64,000 bases of DNA from Paraphotobacterium marinum (GTDB lineage: Bacteria; Pseudomonadota; Gammaproteobacteria; Enterobacterales; Vibrionaceae). Location: contig NZ_CP022356.1 of NCBI RefSeq assembly GCF_002216855.1, positions 806,001-870,000 of the forward strand, read 5' to 3'. Under the pieces are notes generated by a model. That model saw only the letters and a list, made by a program, of their open reading frames with translations. It did no database searches and had not been told where the DNA came from. This document shows positions 1 through 8,226 of this stretch, one piece after another (positions within the stretch are counted from its first letter, which is position 1; each line of letters starts with the position of its first letter). Both the position numbers and the translations under genes were made by a program.

Positions 1-546
1 CGATTCAACGAAATAATATAGTAAATAGAGAGATATTAACAACGCAACTAAATTTAGTTTATGTCTATGTGGCAGCATCAAAGGTTTCGATGAGATCAAA
101 CCTCTTAGTTTTCCAAAAGCAACAATTGAACCAGTAAAAGTTACAGCACCTATAAATACTCCCAAGAATATTTCCACAAGATGAATGTTTAGCATAACTT
201 GATTGAATTGAGTAGAATCTAGTTCAATGAAAGTATTAAACCCAACAAGAACGGCAGCTAACCCCACAAAACTATGAAGTATTGCAACCAACTCAGGCAT
301 ACCCGTCATTTCGACTCTTTTGGCTAGAATAATACCAATAACTGCACCTATAACCATAGCTAAAATGATCCAAGAATACCCTTCAGCATGAGGTCCTAAA
401 ATAGTCGCCAATAAAGCAATAGTCATACCGGCAATACCGTAATAGTTACCAGATCTTGCAGACTCTTGCTTTGAAAGACCCGCTAAAGATAAGATAAAAC
501 ATATTGCTGCAACTACATAAGCTGCTTGCACTAATCCTAATGACAT
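1..546 (-). CDS. pntB: NAD(P) transhydrogenase subunit beta (partial, 3' end outside window)
   Basis: This is the N-terminal 182 codons of the beta subunit of the proton-translocating NAD(P) transhydrogenase, which moves hydride between NADH and NADP+ in the inner membrane. The visible part begins [20 protein letters not shown] and is a run of hydrophobic helices. It contains the conserved stretches [30 protein letters not shown] and [20 protein letters not shown], which match PntB. The start ATG lies at 544-546, preceded by AAGGAG-like bases, and sits 13 bases after the pntA stop, so pntA-pntB form one minus-strand operon. The NADP-binding domain lies outside the window. Identification is firm. 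Confidence 0.95.
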   Translation of the reverse strand, partial: MSLGLVQAAYVVAAICFILSLAGLSKQESARSGNYYGIAGMTIALLATILGPHAEGYSWIILAMVIGAVIGIILAKRVEMTGMPELVAILHSFVGLAAVLVGFNTFIELDSTQFNQVMLNIHLVEIFLGVFIGAVTFTGSIVAFGKLRGLISSKPLMLPHRHKLNLVALLISLYLLYYFVES

Positions 547-559
547 TTAAAAATTCTCC

Positions 560-2094
560 TTACTTATCTTTACGAAACATTTCAAGCATACGTTTGGTTA
601 CTGTAAATCCACCAAAAATATTAATACTTGCGACTAAGATGGCAATAAATGCAAAAAATGTGGCTAATGCGGATCCATGACCTATTTGTAAAATAGCACC
701 AACAACAATTATTCCAGAAATTGCATTTGTTACTGACATTAAAGGAGTATGAAGTGCATGCGTAACATTCCAAATAACGTAATAACCTATAACACATGAC
801 AGCACAAAAACTGTAAAATGTGATAAAAACTCTGGAGGAGCGGATTGTGCAATCCATCCAAACCCAATTAATCCTAGAGCAAGTAAACCTACTTTCTTAT
901 AGACACAAGGCTTTTTTTCTTCAACCACAATTTCAGTTTCTTTAACTTCTACTTTTGGCTGAGCTGAAACTTGAATTGGTGGAGCAGGCCAAGTTACTTC
1001 ACCACTTTTAGTTACGGTTAAACCTCTTATGACTTGATCATCAAAATCAATATCTATCTGACCATCTTTATTTTTACAAAGTAATTTCAACAAATTTACG
1101 AGATTATTCGCATAAAGCTGAGAGGATTGAGTAGGCAACCGACTAACCATGTCTGTATAACCAACTATTTTCACACCATTTGAAGTAGTTATAACTTTAT
1201 CTTTTTCAGTATAATCGCAGTTTCCACCGTTTGCGGCAGCTAAATCGACAATGACACTTCCTGGTTTCATTGAATCAACCATAGATTTTGTGATTAATTT
1301 AGGCGCAGGCTTACCAGGTATTAATGCTGTTGTGATAATAATATCTACATCTTTTGCCTGTTCTGCATAAACAGCTTCTGCTGCTTTATTAAAATCATCA
1401 GACATTTCTTTAGCATAACCATCATTAGATTCAATGGTTTCTTCAAATTTGATTTCTAAAATTCAGCGCCCATACTCTGAACTTGCTCTTTAACTTCCGG
1501 TCTAACATCAAAAGCTCGAACAATGGCTCCCAAGCTACCAGCAGCACCAATAGCAGCTAAACCTGCAACACCAGCACCTGCAACTAAAACTTTAGCTGGA
1601 GGAACTTTACCCGCAGCTGTAATCTGTCCAGTAAAAAAACGACCAAATTCATGCGCAGCTTCGACAACAGCTCTGTAACCAGCAATATTAGCCATTGAGC
1701 TTAATGCGTCTAATGATTGAGCTCTTGAGATTCTGGGTACAGAATCCATTGCCATGACGTTTATATTTTTGCTGGCCAGTGTTTTAAGTAATGTTTCATT
1801 TTGTGCAGGCCAAATAAAACTAATTAAATTTGAACCTTCTTTAAGCAAGTCAATTTCACTTTCAGTATTGGGTGCATTTACCTTTAAAGTTATATCTTTA
1901 GACCAAGATTCTGCTTTATCAACAATCTCAGCGCCAGCTTTAATATATGCTTCGTTATCGAAGCTTGCCAATAAACCTGCATTTGTTTCAATAAAAACCT
2001 CAAATCCAAGTTTAATAAGTTGTTCAACAGACTTAGGAGTCGCTGCAACGCGATTTTCTCCAATAAAAGTCTCTTTTGGTACACCAATTTGCAT
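560..2094 (-). pseudogene. pntA: NAD(P) transhydrogenase subunit alpha, split by a one-base frameshift
   Basis: Two reading frames together make one PntA of about 510 residues, the usual length of the E. coli-type alpha subunit. The upstream half (1456-2094, 212 codons) starts MQIGVPKETFIGENRVAATP and holds most of the NAD-binding domain. It stops right after the conserved SMGAEF. The downstream half continues in another frame with [18 protein letters not shown] and then the recognised [13 protein letters not shown], and ends with four membrane helices. At 1458-1461 the plus strand has four A; a fifth would restore one frame. As written the gene gives two truncated products. It may be a real mutation, a recoding site or an assembly error. 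The leader has a GAAGGAAT ribosome binding site. Confidence 0.9.
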
Positions 2095-2120
2095 AATGAT
2101 TCCTTCACTATTGGTATGTT

Positions 2121-2146
2121 AAAACTAAAAACAGTTAGTAACTGTT
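2121..2146 (-). terminator. Probable intrinsic terminator after the HlyU-family gene
   Basis: On the minus strand AACAGTT-ACT-AACTGTT forms a 7-bp stem followed by TTTAGTTTT. It lies 22 bases past the HlyU-family stop and ahead of pntA, so it may separate the two units. The U-tract is interrupted, so the call is moderate. Confidence 0.45.
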
Positions 2147-2167
2147 CACCACTTAAGCATGTAAGAA

Positions 2168-2443
2168 TTAGAAAATATCCTCACCACTTTGATCTATGAA
2201 TAGTTTAGATTTACTAATCATCAATTCCTGAGCATCTTCAATATTATTTAATACATCTGAACGAATAAAAGTGTGTGTCAATGTGTCATTATCTTTAGAT
2301 AAACAAATTCTTCCTGCTACTCTATATTGACCATTTTCATGTATTGGCTCAGGATAAATTACAAAACCATTATAATGAACTGGCTCAGCTATGCTCTCTT
2401 GAATATTGTCATCTTTTTTGAATAATTTACTAAAGAAACCCAT
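2168..2443 (-). CDS. HlyU family protein
   Basis: A 91-residue protein with the compact layout of the HlyU family (PF10115): N-terminal MGFFSKLF, then FVIYPEPI, GQYRVAGRI, THTFIRSDV and a C-terminal FIDQSGEDIF. The family was named from a haemolysin regulator in Vibrio, but most members are small soluble proteins of unknown function, and no DNA-binding helix-turn-helix is evident here. It is followed by a possible terminator and then by pntA. The family assignment is good; the biological role is unknown. Confidence 0.85.
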   Translation of the reverse strand: MGFFSKLFKKDDNIQESIAEPVHYNGFVIYPEPIHENGQYRVAGRICLSKDNDTLTHTFIRSDVLNNIEDAQELMISKSKLFIDQSGEDIF

Positions 2444-2672
2444 TTCAAATTCTCCACAATGTTATGCTTAAATCAATTAAATATCTAATTGTCATTTTCT
2501 ATATAGATAATTGCTAATTCCTATCAATATATCAATATTAATTGAAAAAGATTAAATTACAACTTACTTCAAAATAAAAATGAAGATAAATAATTGTTTT
2601 TTTATGGATTTCGAAATTTGTTTAAGTTTTTTGGGGCATCTTTTAAAGATGTTAGGTAGAGGGAATGATATA

Positions 2673-2696
2673 GATACTGCAATTTTTTGCAGTATC
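2673..2696 (-). terminator. Strong hairpin downstream of the DUF1127-like gene
   Basis: GATACTGCAA and TTGCAGTATC form a perfect 10-bp stem with a four-base loop. It lies 14 bases after the stop codon of the small minus-strand gene. No clear T-run follows on the minus strand, so it may stabilise the 3' end rather than terminate alone. A second short hairpin at 2705-2723 overlaps the end of the small gene and is followed by a T-run on the plus strand. Confidence 0.4.
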
Positions 2697-2709
2697 AAAT
2701 ATAGTAGGA

Positions 2710-2814
2710 TTAATACAATCCTATATCTTTTTTCATATGTTCAGACAAAAATAACTTATTTTGACTAATTTTCATTTTATTTTTAAAAATTTTATTTAAG
2801 ATTCTTTTTTTCAT
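2710..2814 (-). CDS. DUF1127-like 34-residue protein
   Basis: A short frame begins MKKRILNKIFKNKMK and ends LFLSEHMKKDIGLY. The start is backed by a near-perfect ribosome binding site, GGAGG four bases before the ATG. The C-terminal pattern L-S-x-H-x-x-K-D-I-G-L is the hallmark of DUF1127 (YjiS-like) small proteins. The N-terminal half is strongly basic. DUF1127 proteins elsewhere are often stress or nutrient responsive and some bind RNA; no function can be assigned here. It occupies an otherwise empty 500-base gap, upstream of it lies a partial Fur-box-like sequence (2889-2903), and a 10-bp hairpin follows it. Translation is likely from the ribosome binding site; family membership is an inference from the short motif. 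Confidence 0.6.
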   Translation of the reverse strand: MKKRILNKIFKNKMKISQNKLFLSEHMKKDIGLY

Positions 2815-2888
2815 GCTTCCTCCAAATCTTAAGTATTAAGTAACTTTTCAATGTGGAGCAATATACTCTTAAAGTTTTCAAAAAAAAA

Positions 2889-2903
2889 TGATAATTATTA
2901 ATT
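2889..2903 (-). promoter_or_regulatory. Partial Fur-box-like sequence with TTGACA overlap
   Basis: TGATAATTATTAATT matches the first half and centre of the Fur heptamer palindrome but has three mismatches in the second half. On the minus strand the overlapping TTGACAATTAATAATTATCA also supplies a possible -35 TTGACA for the small DUF1127-like gene starting at 2814. No convincing -10 was placed. Weak call. Confidence 0.3.
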
Positions 2904-2941
2904 GTCAATCATTAGAAAAAGTAATGCGAATCTTTATTCTT

Positions 2942-4624
2942 TTATAATAAATTTTTATTCAAAGTTTTCCTAAATTCAGAATATTTTATAAATGCATCAT
3001 TCATACATATTCCAATTGGAGTGATTGGAATTGTAGAGCTTAAAATCTCATCATATCCTTCTTTTCCTGTTGCAGTATAACTTGATGAAATAGACACATA
3101 TTCTCTATCATCAATGATTTTAGCCCATCCATTATTAGTTTTAATTTCAACGTTAAAAACATCTACCTGACCTGATTGATAAATTTTAACATCAAAACGA
3201 AGGCCTGCTGCATATGGATAGCTACCCCCGCTAGAGTTTTTTGCATAAAGAGCATTCGTAATTGAATCTTTTAAAAGTTTTTTTATTTTTTCTCCGCTTA
3301 ATCTATATTGTACCAATTCAATTTCAAATGGAAGGATTTTACCCGAAATATCGCCTTCACTTAAATTACCCTTTGGAATATGGGAACGAACCCCTCCAGC
3401 ATTATGAATTGCAAAGTCAGCATTTTTACCGAGTTTGTTTGCAGACCATAAAAAAGAATCTGCAACTAATGGAGCAACACAACTGGATTTGTTATCATTA
3501 GGTATTCTTATATGATTTAAGTCTTCCTCTACTTGAGCAATTATCTTTTTTTCTAACTTTGCTTTAATCTGTCTATAGTTGGTATTAAGGCAATGTTCTA
3601 TACGTTTATCTTTACTAGCAAAAATTACTCCATCTTGTCTTTTTAAATAAGAAAAAATCTTCTTCGACAAAGAGCTATCAATTAATTTTTTTTTGTCCTT
3701 ATCATTATAAAACTGCGTATCCAACATCAAATAGTTATTACCATTATAAGAACTCACTACTCCATCTGAGTTTAAAGTCAATTCTAGATAGCCATAACTT
3801 AGGGAATTAGAACCTGATTGAACAATCAAGGTATTGTTCATAACAAAAGGATATTCTTCAATTTTTTTCAAACCCACATTTGAAAAATTTCCAAGTAAAG
3901 TATGAGTATGCCCACCAATTATAATACTTATTCCATCAACTTTTTCAGCAACTTCTTGATCTTTCTTAAATCCTAAATGGCTTAATAATATAATATGACG
4001 TATTTTCAAATTATGAAGATGTTGAACTGTATTTTGAATAACAGGGATAGCTTTCAAAAATTCCGTATCATGATCTGGACTTGCTATTTCTGCCATATTA
4101 TCAATTGTTATACCGAATACAGCCAATTTAACATTATTAACATTATATATTTTATAATTAGCAATCTGCTGTTTTACATTGTAATCGATCAGATGATCTT
4201 TATTAATCTTAGAGCTTAATTTGCTCGGGGATTCCTTTGATAAATCCCAATTTCCTGCAAATATTGGAAAATTAATTTCATCAAGAAATTCATAAAACAA
4301 TTCGTTTCCAAGATCTAACTCGTGATTACCCAAGGCCATTCCATCAGGAGAAAGAATATTATACAAATCTGCATTTGCTTTCCCTTTAAAGTATGAAAAA
4401 TAAAGTGAGCCCTGAAAAGTATCTCCACCATCAAAAAAGAAAAATGGTAGATTATTAGCCAAAGAGTCCTTCTTTCTTCTCTTCTTTTCACTATTAATAT
4501 AAGAAAATCCTCCACAATCAACCCAAAATTCAATAAGTTCGTTCTGAATAGGAACAGTTAATTTTAATATTGATGGATCAAAATTTGAGTGTGTGTCATT
4601 AATGTGAAATATATTTAACTTCAT
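2942..4624 (-). CDS. 5'-nucleotidase / bifunctional metallophosphoesterase
   Basis: A 560-residue UshA/CpdB-type enzyme that would hydrolyse nucleotides or related phosphate esters with two metal ions. The N-terminal calcineurin-like domain shows the metal motifs in order: HINDTHS at residue 8, FDGGDTFQGS near 65, ALGNHELDLG near 95, IILLSHLGF near 210 and IIIGGHTHT near 235. The C-terminal 5'-nucleotidase domain has IHNAGGVRSHIP, the usual substrate-specificity region. Unlike periplasmic UshA it has no signal peptide: the catalytic domain starts at residue 2, so it is probably cytoplasmic. It follows a 72-codon gene by four bases and the two are probably co-transcribed. Substrate not determined. 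Confidence 0.88.
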   Translation of the reverse strand: MKLNIFHINDTHSNFDPSILKLTVPIQNELIEFWVDCGGFSYINSEKKRRKKDSLANNLPFFFFDGGDTFQGSLYFSYFKGKANADLYNILSPDGMALGNHELDLGNELFYEFLDEINFPIFAGNWDLSKESPSKLSSKINKDHLIDYNVKQQIANYKIYNVNNVKLAVFGITIDNMAEIASPDHDTEFLKAIPVIQNTVQHLHNLKIRHIILLSHLGFKKDQEVAEKVDGISIIIGGHTHTLLGNFSNVGLKKIEEYPFVMNNTLIVQSGSNSLSYGYLELTLNSDGVVSSYNGNNYLMLDTQFYNDKDKKKLIDSSLSKKIFSYLKRQDGVIFASKDKRIEHCLNTNYRQIKAKLEKKIIAQVEEDLNHIRIPNDNKSSCVAPLVADSFLWSANKLGKNADFAIHNAGGVRSHIPKGNLSEGDISGKILPFEIELVQYRLSGEKIKKLLKDSITNALYAKNSSGGSYPYAAGLRFDVKIYQSGQVDVFNVEIKTNNGWAKIIDDREYVSISSSYTATGKEGYDEILSSTIPITPIGICMNDAFIKYSEFRKTLNKNLL

Positions 4625-4628
4625 TAAT

Positions 4629-4847
4629 TTAAATTTTACCTAATTTTTTTTTATAGTCTGATACAAATTTCTTAAATGCATCTCTTTCAATAGGATTTGT
4701 TATATTATTTTCAAAATCTCTAATTTCAGCTGGTGCGCAAATTGACTCTTCTACTTTCCAAACCAAATAGGCAGCGTGTTTTTGTAAATTAATCAAATTT
4801 TTTTCATGCTCATCAAGGTTACTTAAGTTATTTTCTTTCATATTCAT
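4629..4847 (-). CDS. Hypothetical protein (72 residues)
   Basis: I do not recognise this protein. It is short, soluble and charged, predicted mostly helical, with DEHEKNLINLQKHAAYLVWK in the middle and a lysine-rich C-terminus. It lies four bases upstream of the metallophosphoesterase gene and so is probably its operon partner. An alternative start is the second Met, two codons in. The gene is supported by tight spacing and normal composition only. Confidence 0.6.
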   Translation of the reverse strand: MNMKENNLSNLDEHEKNLINLQKHAAYLVWKVEESICAPAEIRDFENNITNPIERDAFKKFVSDYKKKLGKI

Positions 4848-4869
4848 TTAATATATTTAATTGATTATT

Positions 4870-4896
4870 TTGTTTAACTGTAAACAACTATATAAT
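4870..4896 (+). promoter_or_regulatory. Promoter with overlapping inverted repeat before the Nudix gene
   Basis: TATAAT at 4891-4896 is a consensus -10 box. Immediately upstream TTGTTTA-ACTG-TAAACAA (4870-4887) is a perfect 7-bp inverted repeat that would lie over the -35 region, a typical repressor position. The element sits between the divergent 72-codon gene and the Nudix gene and could serve both. Confidence 0.5.
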
Positions 4897-4942
4897 GGAG
4901 TGGTTTTATCTTTCAAGAATAAATTTTAAAAAAGGGAAAGAA

Positions 4943-5374
4943 ATGAGTTTCCATTATGTAAGTAGAGCTATTATTATCCAAAAAAACCATCTTTTAGTTT
5001 GCCATGCTAAGGGTGATCAGAACTGCTATTTACCAGGCGGTCACATTGAAATCGGTGAAAAAGCCGAATACGCCTTAAAGAGAGAAATAAAAGAAGAAAT
5101 TTGTTGCGACATAGCTGAACTTAGCTTTTTTGGTGTGATTGAGAATAAGTGGGTTAACGGTAATCAGGAAGAATTTGAATTAAACTTAATTTTTAAAGTA
5201 TCCTTGGACAATCTAAATTATCCTGATATTCCAAAATCTAATGAACCCCATCTAACTTTTTCTTGGTTAGATCTTAGTAAACTTGAAAGCTCAAAACTTG
5301 AGCCAAATCCTTTACGTATAGATTTAAAAAATTCTTATTTACGAATGCCATCATATTTTAGATCTACGATGTAA
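4943..5374 (+). CDS. Nudix hydrolase
   Basis: A small Nudix (MutT-type) pyrophosphohydrolase. The Nudix box is present as GHIEIGE, seven residues, then REIKEEICC; the glycine normally two places after the EE pair is cysteine here. Such enzymes cleave nucleoside diphosphate-X compounds using magnesium bound by the RE-EE glutamates; the exact substrate cannot be told. I place the start at 4943 (MSFHYVSRAII) because AAGGGAAAG lies just upstream and because an earlier in-frame ATG at 4895 falls inside the TATAAT promoter box. This gives 143 residues, normal for the family. It is transcribed divergently from the phosphoesterase operon. Confidence 0.88.
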   Translation: MSFHYVSRAIIIQKNHLLVCHAKGDQNCYLPGGHIEIGEKAEYALKREIKEEICCDIAELSFFGVIENKWVNGNQEEFELNLIFKVSLDNLNYPDIPKSNEPHLTFSWLDLSKLESSKLEPNPLRIDLKNSYLRMPSYFRSTM

Positions 5375-5472
5375 CAACATACAAGGATCTCAATGAACAA
5401 ATAAATTTATAAATTTCCTTGACTCAACAAATATCTCAGTAATAACGGTGCTTAAGTAGGATTTACACAAAG

Positions 5473-5495
5473 TTATTCACAACTTCTGTGGATAT
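5473..5495. other. Two DnaA-box-like sequences
   Basis: TTATTCACA at 5473-5481 matches TTATNCACA, and TGTGGATAT at 5487-5495 is one base from the reverse complement of TTATCCACA. They are in opposite orientation, 5 bases apart, in an AT-rich 277-base gap between the Nudix and exonuclease genes. Only two boxes are seen and no replication gene is adjacent, so this is not evidence of an origin. Confidence 0.3.
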
Positions 5496-5651
5496 TAAAA
5501 TTTTAGAATTTAATCTTTAATAGTTTAAACTTCTAAATATGAATAAATCCAATATTATCAATGACATTTGTGCAAAATTAGTGCACATAGTTATGTAAAA
5601 GGATATTTTTGGTAAAATTATGTTACAATTTAATAAAAAATTACAGAATAC

Positions 5652-6181
5652 ATGAACTTTAATAGAATTGTTTGCTTTGATCTTGAAATGTGTTGTTGGG
5701 ATAAATCTATAAGGAAAACGACTGGAGAAATCATCGAAGTTGGTCTTGCTGAAATAGATTTGATGGAAAACTCTATTGTTAAACGTGCACAATATTACGT
5801 AAAGCCGGATACTGATGAGATTTCAGAGTATTGTACAAACTTAACTGGTATTACACCAAATCTAATCAATAAGAAAGGCAGACCTCTGGAACATGTTTTA
5901 AAATCAGTTATGAAAAACTTCGCTACGAAACAGAAGGTTTTTGCGGCATGGGGGTATGATGATGTCATTCTAAGAAATGAATGTAAAAAAAGAACCTACA
6001 ATACCCGATTCGAGAATACATCAATTTAGCAACTTTATTTAAAATTAATAAACGTATTGCAAATGGTAGAATTGGACAAAGAGCTGCTATGGAACAATTA
6101 GAGATTCAATGGCAAGGTACCCAACATTCAGGCTATGATGATGCTTATAATTTAGCCCTTCTTGCGAAAAAAATATTATAA
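5652..6181 (+). pseudogene. DEDDh 3'-5' exonuclease (KapD/ERI-1-like), broken by a one-base frameshift
   Basis: The first frame (5652-6029) has the exonuclease motif I FDLEMCCW and motif II in AAWGYDD, then loses frame and ends at residue 125. Sequence from about 5993 continues in the next frame as NLQYPIREYINLATLFKINK and ends QHSGYDDAYNLALLAKKIL, which contains motif III (H-x-x-x-D). The break lies in the run of seven A at about 5985-5991; eight would give one frame of about 176 residues, normal for this family. As written the product lacks the catalytic His-Asp motif and should be inactive. The family trims RNA or DNA 3' ends. Either a true pseudogene or a homopolymer sequencing error. Confidence 0.8.
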
Positions 6182-6194
6182 AAAAACAACTTTA

Positions 6195-6208
6195 CATAGA
6201 CGTCTATG
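6195..6208. promoter_or_regulatory. Perfect 14-bp palindrome upstream of the TonB-dependent receptor
   Basis: CATAGACGTCTATG is a perfect palindrome 43 bases before the preferred receptor start and 13 bases after the exonuclease stop. Its position would suit an operator. No regulator can be named from it. Confidence 0.35.
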
Positions 6209-6250
6209 CGTCTTAAAATGCAAAAGCCTATCAAAACAATAAATCTAAAA

Positions 6251-8161
6251 ATGAAAAACTCTAACAACATATTAATAATTAGTGCTCTGACACTTTTGAG
6301 CCTAAATGTATATGCTCAAGAAAACAATGGAATCAATAACAAAAAACCTGAAAAGAATTACCCAACAAATGTAAGAGACGATAATAGAAACAAACCTTTA
6401 AGTTTGACCATTACTAAAGGAAAATTACTTTCATCTCCAACATCAATGTCTAATTTAAGTGCTAATTCAACACAAATTAGTGGAGCTGAAGCAGCTTTGA
6501 GAGGACAAACTTCTTTGGACGATGTGCTTCAATATAATGCTCCTGGCTTTATATATATTGATAAAGGTCAAGGCTATCCAACTGTATTCAATATGGGTAT
6601 TGGCTCTCAATACACACAATATTTTTTAAATGGTGTACCATTACCATCAAACTCCTCTGGCATTTCTGGTTTATTTAACTTCCCTACAAGTATGACTAAA
6701 GAATACGAGATTGTCCGTGGCGGCTCCTCTTTTTTATATGGAGGTAATGCTGTAACAGGAATTGTTAATATTAATACCTATGATCCCGGCTATTATCCTA
6801 ACTCTATTTCTTTTGGTTATGGGTCGAATCAAACCTATCAAACTCAAATAAATATTTCTAAAAAAAATAATGAATGGGGTATCGGATTATCACTAAACCA
6901 GTATGCAACCCAGGGTTATGACATTAATACAGGTTTGCCAAATTTCAATGGAAATACTAAATATAAGAATAAGAATGATAATCAAAGTGCATTAATTAAT
7001 TTAACGCACTATTCAACAACAAGCAAAACCAGCCTTATATTTCTTGAATACCATACAAACTATGCACCTTATCAAAGCATCTTTCCTTTAGACCCTTCAA
7101 AACAACCTACAAATGGCGAAGTTGCACAAAATACTCAAACCACAAGACAAATCAGTCTCAATCATAATCAGAAGTTATCAAAACAGTTAGATTTGAATTT
7201 TGTTTATGCATTTACTGAATCAAATTATGTTCAATTTAGTAATTACGATGTCTATCAAAACTATGTTAGAACTACTTTAAAATATCACTTAAATAAAAAA
7301 AGTTATTTGACTTTTGGCGGACAATATGAACATTCCGATATTTCTTCTTCATATAATGAAAAAGAAATTGACAGAGCCTTACTATTTAATTCTAAACTTT
7401 ATTTAACCAATAAGTGGTCCATTAATGGTGGTGCAAAATTTAACAGTTTCAGTCAGTTTAAAAATGCTCAAGAATATAGTGCAGGAACTGCTTATGAATT
7501 TACCCCACGGACCAGTTTATATTATTCATACTCAAAATCAATTACACTCCCTACTCCCTATGATGTGTCGACAACCATCGGAAAAAATCAACCAAAGCTT
7601 AAACCAAGTTACTCATACTTAAATGAAGTAGGTTTAAAAAATATAAGTGATTGGGAAAATTCATCAATAGAAAATACACTGTCAGTTTTTCAAGGGCATT
7701 TTGTTGATTTGATAAACTACATTAACTTTATCGCTACTAATCAAAATTCATTTAAATCCAAAGGAATTGAATATCAAATTTCTATTACCAATTCCTTCTT
7801 TAGCTGGCTAACAAATATTACCTATACTCAAGCTAAGGACAACAATGGTAATTTTCCAGATCAAGTGCCTAAGTGGCTTGTAAAAGATCAAGTTGGGATT
7901 CCTATTCAGAACAATTTAAATTTATACTTAACTCACTTATATGTTGGAAAAACAAAGCAAGTGCAATATTACAGTTATAATTATAATCCCTATAATCTAT
8001 TTAATGTTTCTTTAAATTATGAGGTCGTTCCTCAATTCAAAACTCAATTTGTAGTTAACAATATTTTTAATCATCGAGCTATTACTTATGTTCAAGATAA
8101 AAATACTCAATACTACACTGAAGGTAGGAGTTATATGTTTACTATCAACTATCTTTTTTGA
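6251..8161 (+). CDS. TonB-dependent outer membrane receptor
   Basis: An outer membrane beta-barrel that would take up a siderophore, cobalamin or similar ligand with energy from TonB. I start it at MKNSNNILIISALTLLSLNV, which gives a clean signal peptide ending VYAQ; in-frame ATGs at 6206 and 6218 only add a polar tail. The plug domain spans about residues 65-185 with the typical VRGGSSFLYGGNAVTGIVN. The barrel runs to the end, has alternating strands and finishes with a terminal phenylalanine (TINYLF), as outer membrane proteins do. About 636 residues, usual size. The ligand is unknown. No tonB, exbB or transport partner lies nearby; a terminator follows. Confidence 0.88.
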   Translation: MKNSNNILIISALTLLSLNVYAQENNGINNKKPEKNYPTNVRDDNRNKPLSLTITKGKLLSSPTSMSNLSANSTQISGAEAALRGQTSLDDVLQYNAPGFIYIDKGQGYPTVFNMGIGSQYTQYFLNGVPLPSNSSGISGLFNFPTSMTKEYEIVRGGSSFLYGGNAVTGIVNINTYDPGYYPNSISFGYGSNQTYQTQINISKKNNEWGIGLSLNQYATQGYDINTGLPNFNGNTKYKNKNDNQSALINLTHYSTTSKTSLIFLEYHTNYAPYQSIFPLDPSKQPTNGEVAQNTQTTRQISLNHNQKLSKQLDLNFVYAFTESNYVQFSNYDVYQNYVRTTLKYHLNKKSYLTFGGQYEHSDISSSYNEKEIDRALLFNSKLYLTNKWSINGGAKFNSFSQFKNAQEYSAGTAYEFTPRTSLYYSYSKSITLPTPYDVSTTIGKNQPKLKPSYSYLNEVGLKNISDWENSSIENTLSVFQGHFVDLINYINFIATNQNSFKSKGIEYQISITNSFFSWLTNITYTQAKDNNGNFPDQVPKWLVKDQVGIPIQNNLNLYLTHLYVGKTKQVQYYSYNYNPYNLFNVSLNYEVVPQFKTQFVVNNIFNHRAITYVQDKNTQYYTEGRSYMFTINYLF

Positions 8162-8186
8162 TCAATTTTATTATAGAGCTAATTAA

Positions 8187-8226
8187 AGGTTACATTTCAA
8201 TTTGTTCGAATGTGACCTCTGTTTTT
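8187..8226 (+). terminator. Intrinsic terminator of the TonB-dependent receptor gene
   Basis: AGGTTACATT at 8187 pairs with AATGTGACCT at 8209 (ten pairs, one G-T), with a 12-base loop, followed by TTTTT at 8222. It ends at the stop codon of the convergent LysR gene. Confidence 0.7.

Noticed and set aside
2580-2768. 62-codon plus-strand frame over the DUF1127-like gene
   Set aside because: No ribosome binding site, crosses three hairpins and lies antisense to a gene with a consensus site; its sequence is not protein-like.
4895-4942. Upstream start of the Nudix gene at 4895
   Set aside because: The ATG overlaps the consensus TATAAT box, so it cannot lie in the transcript from that promoter; a better start with a ribosome binding site is at 4943.
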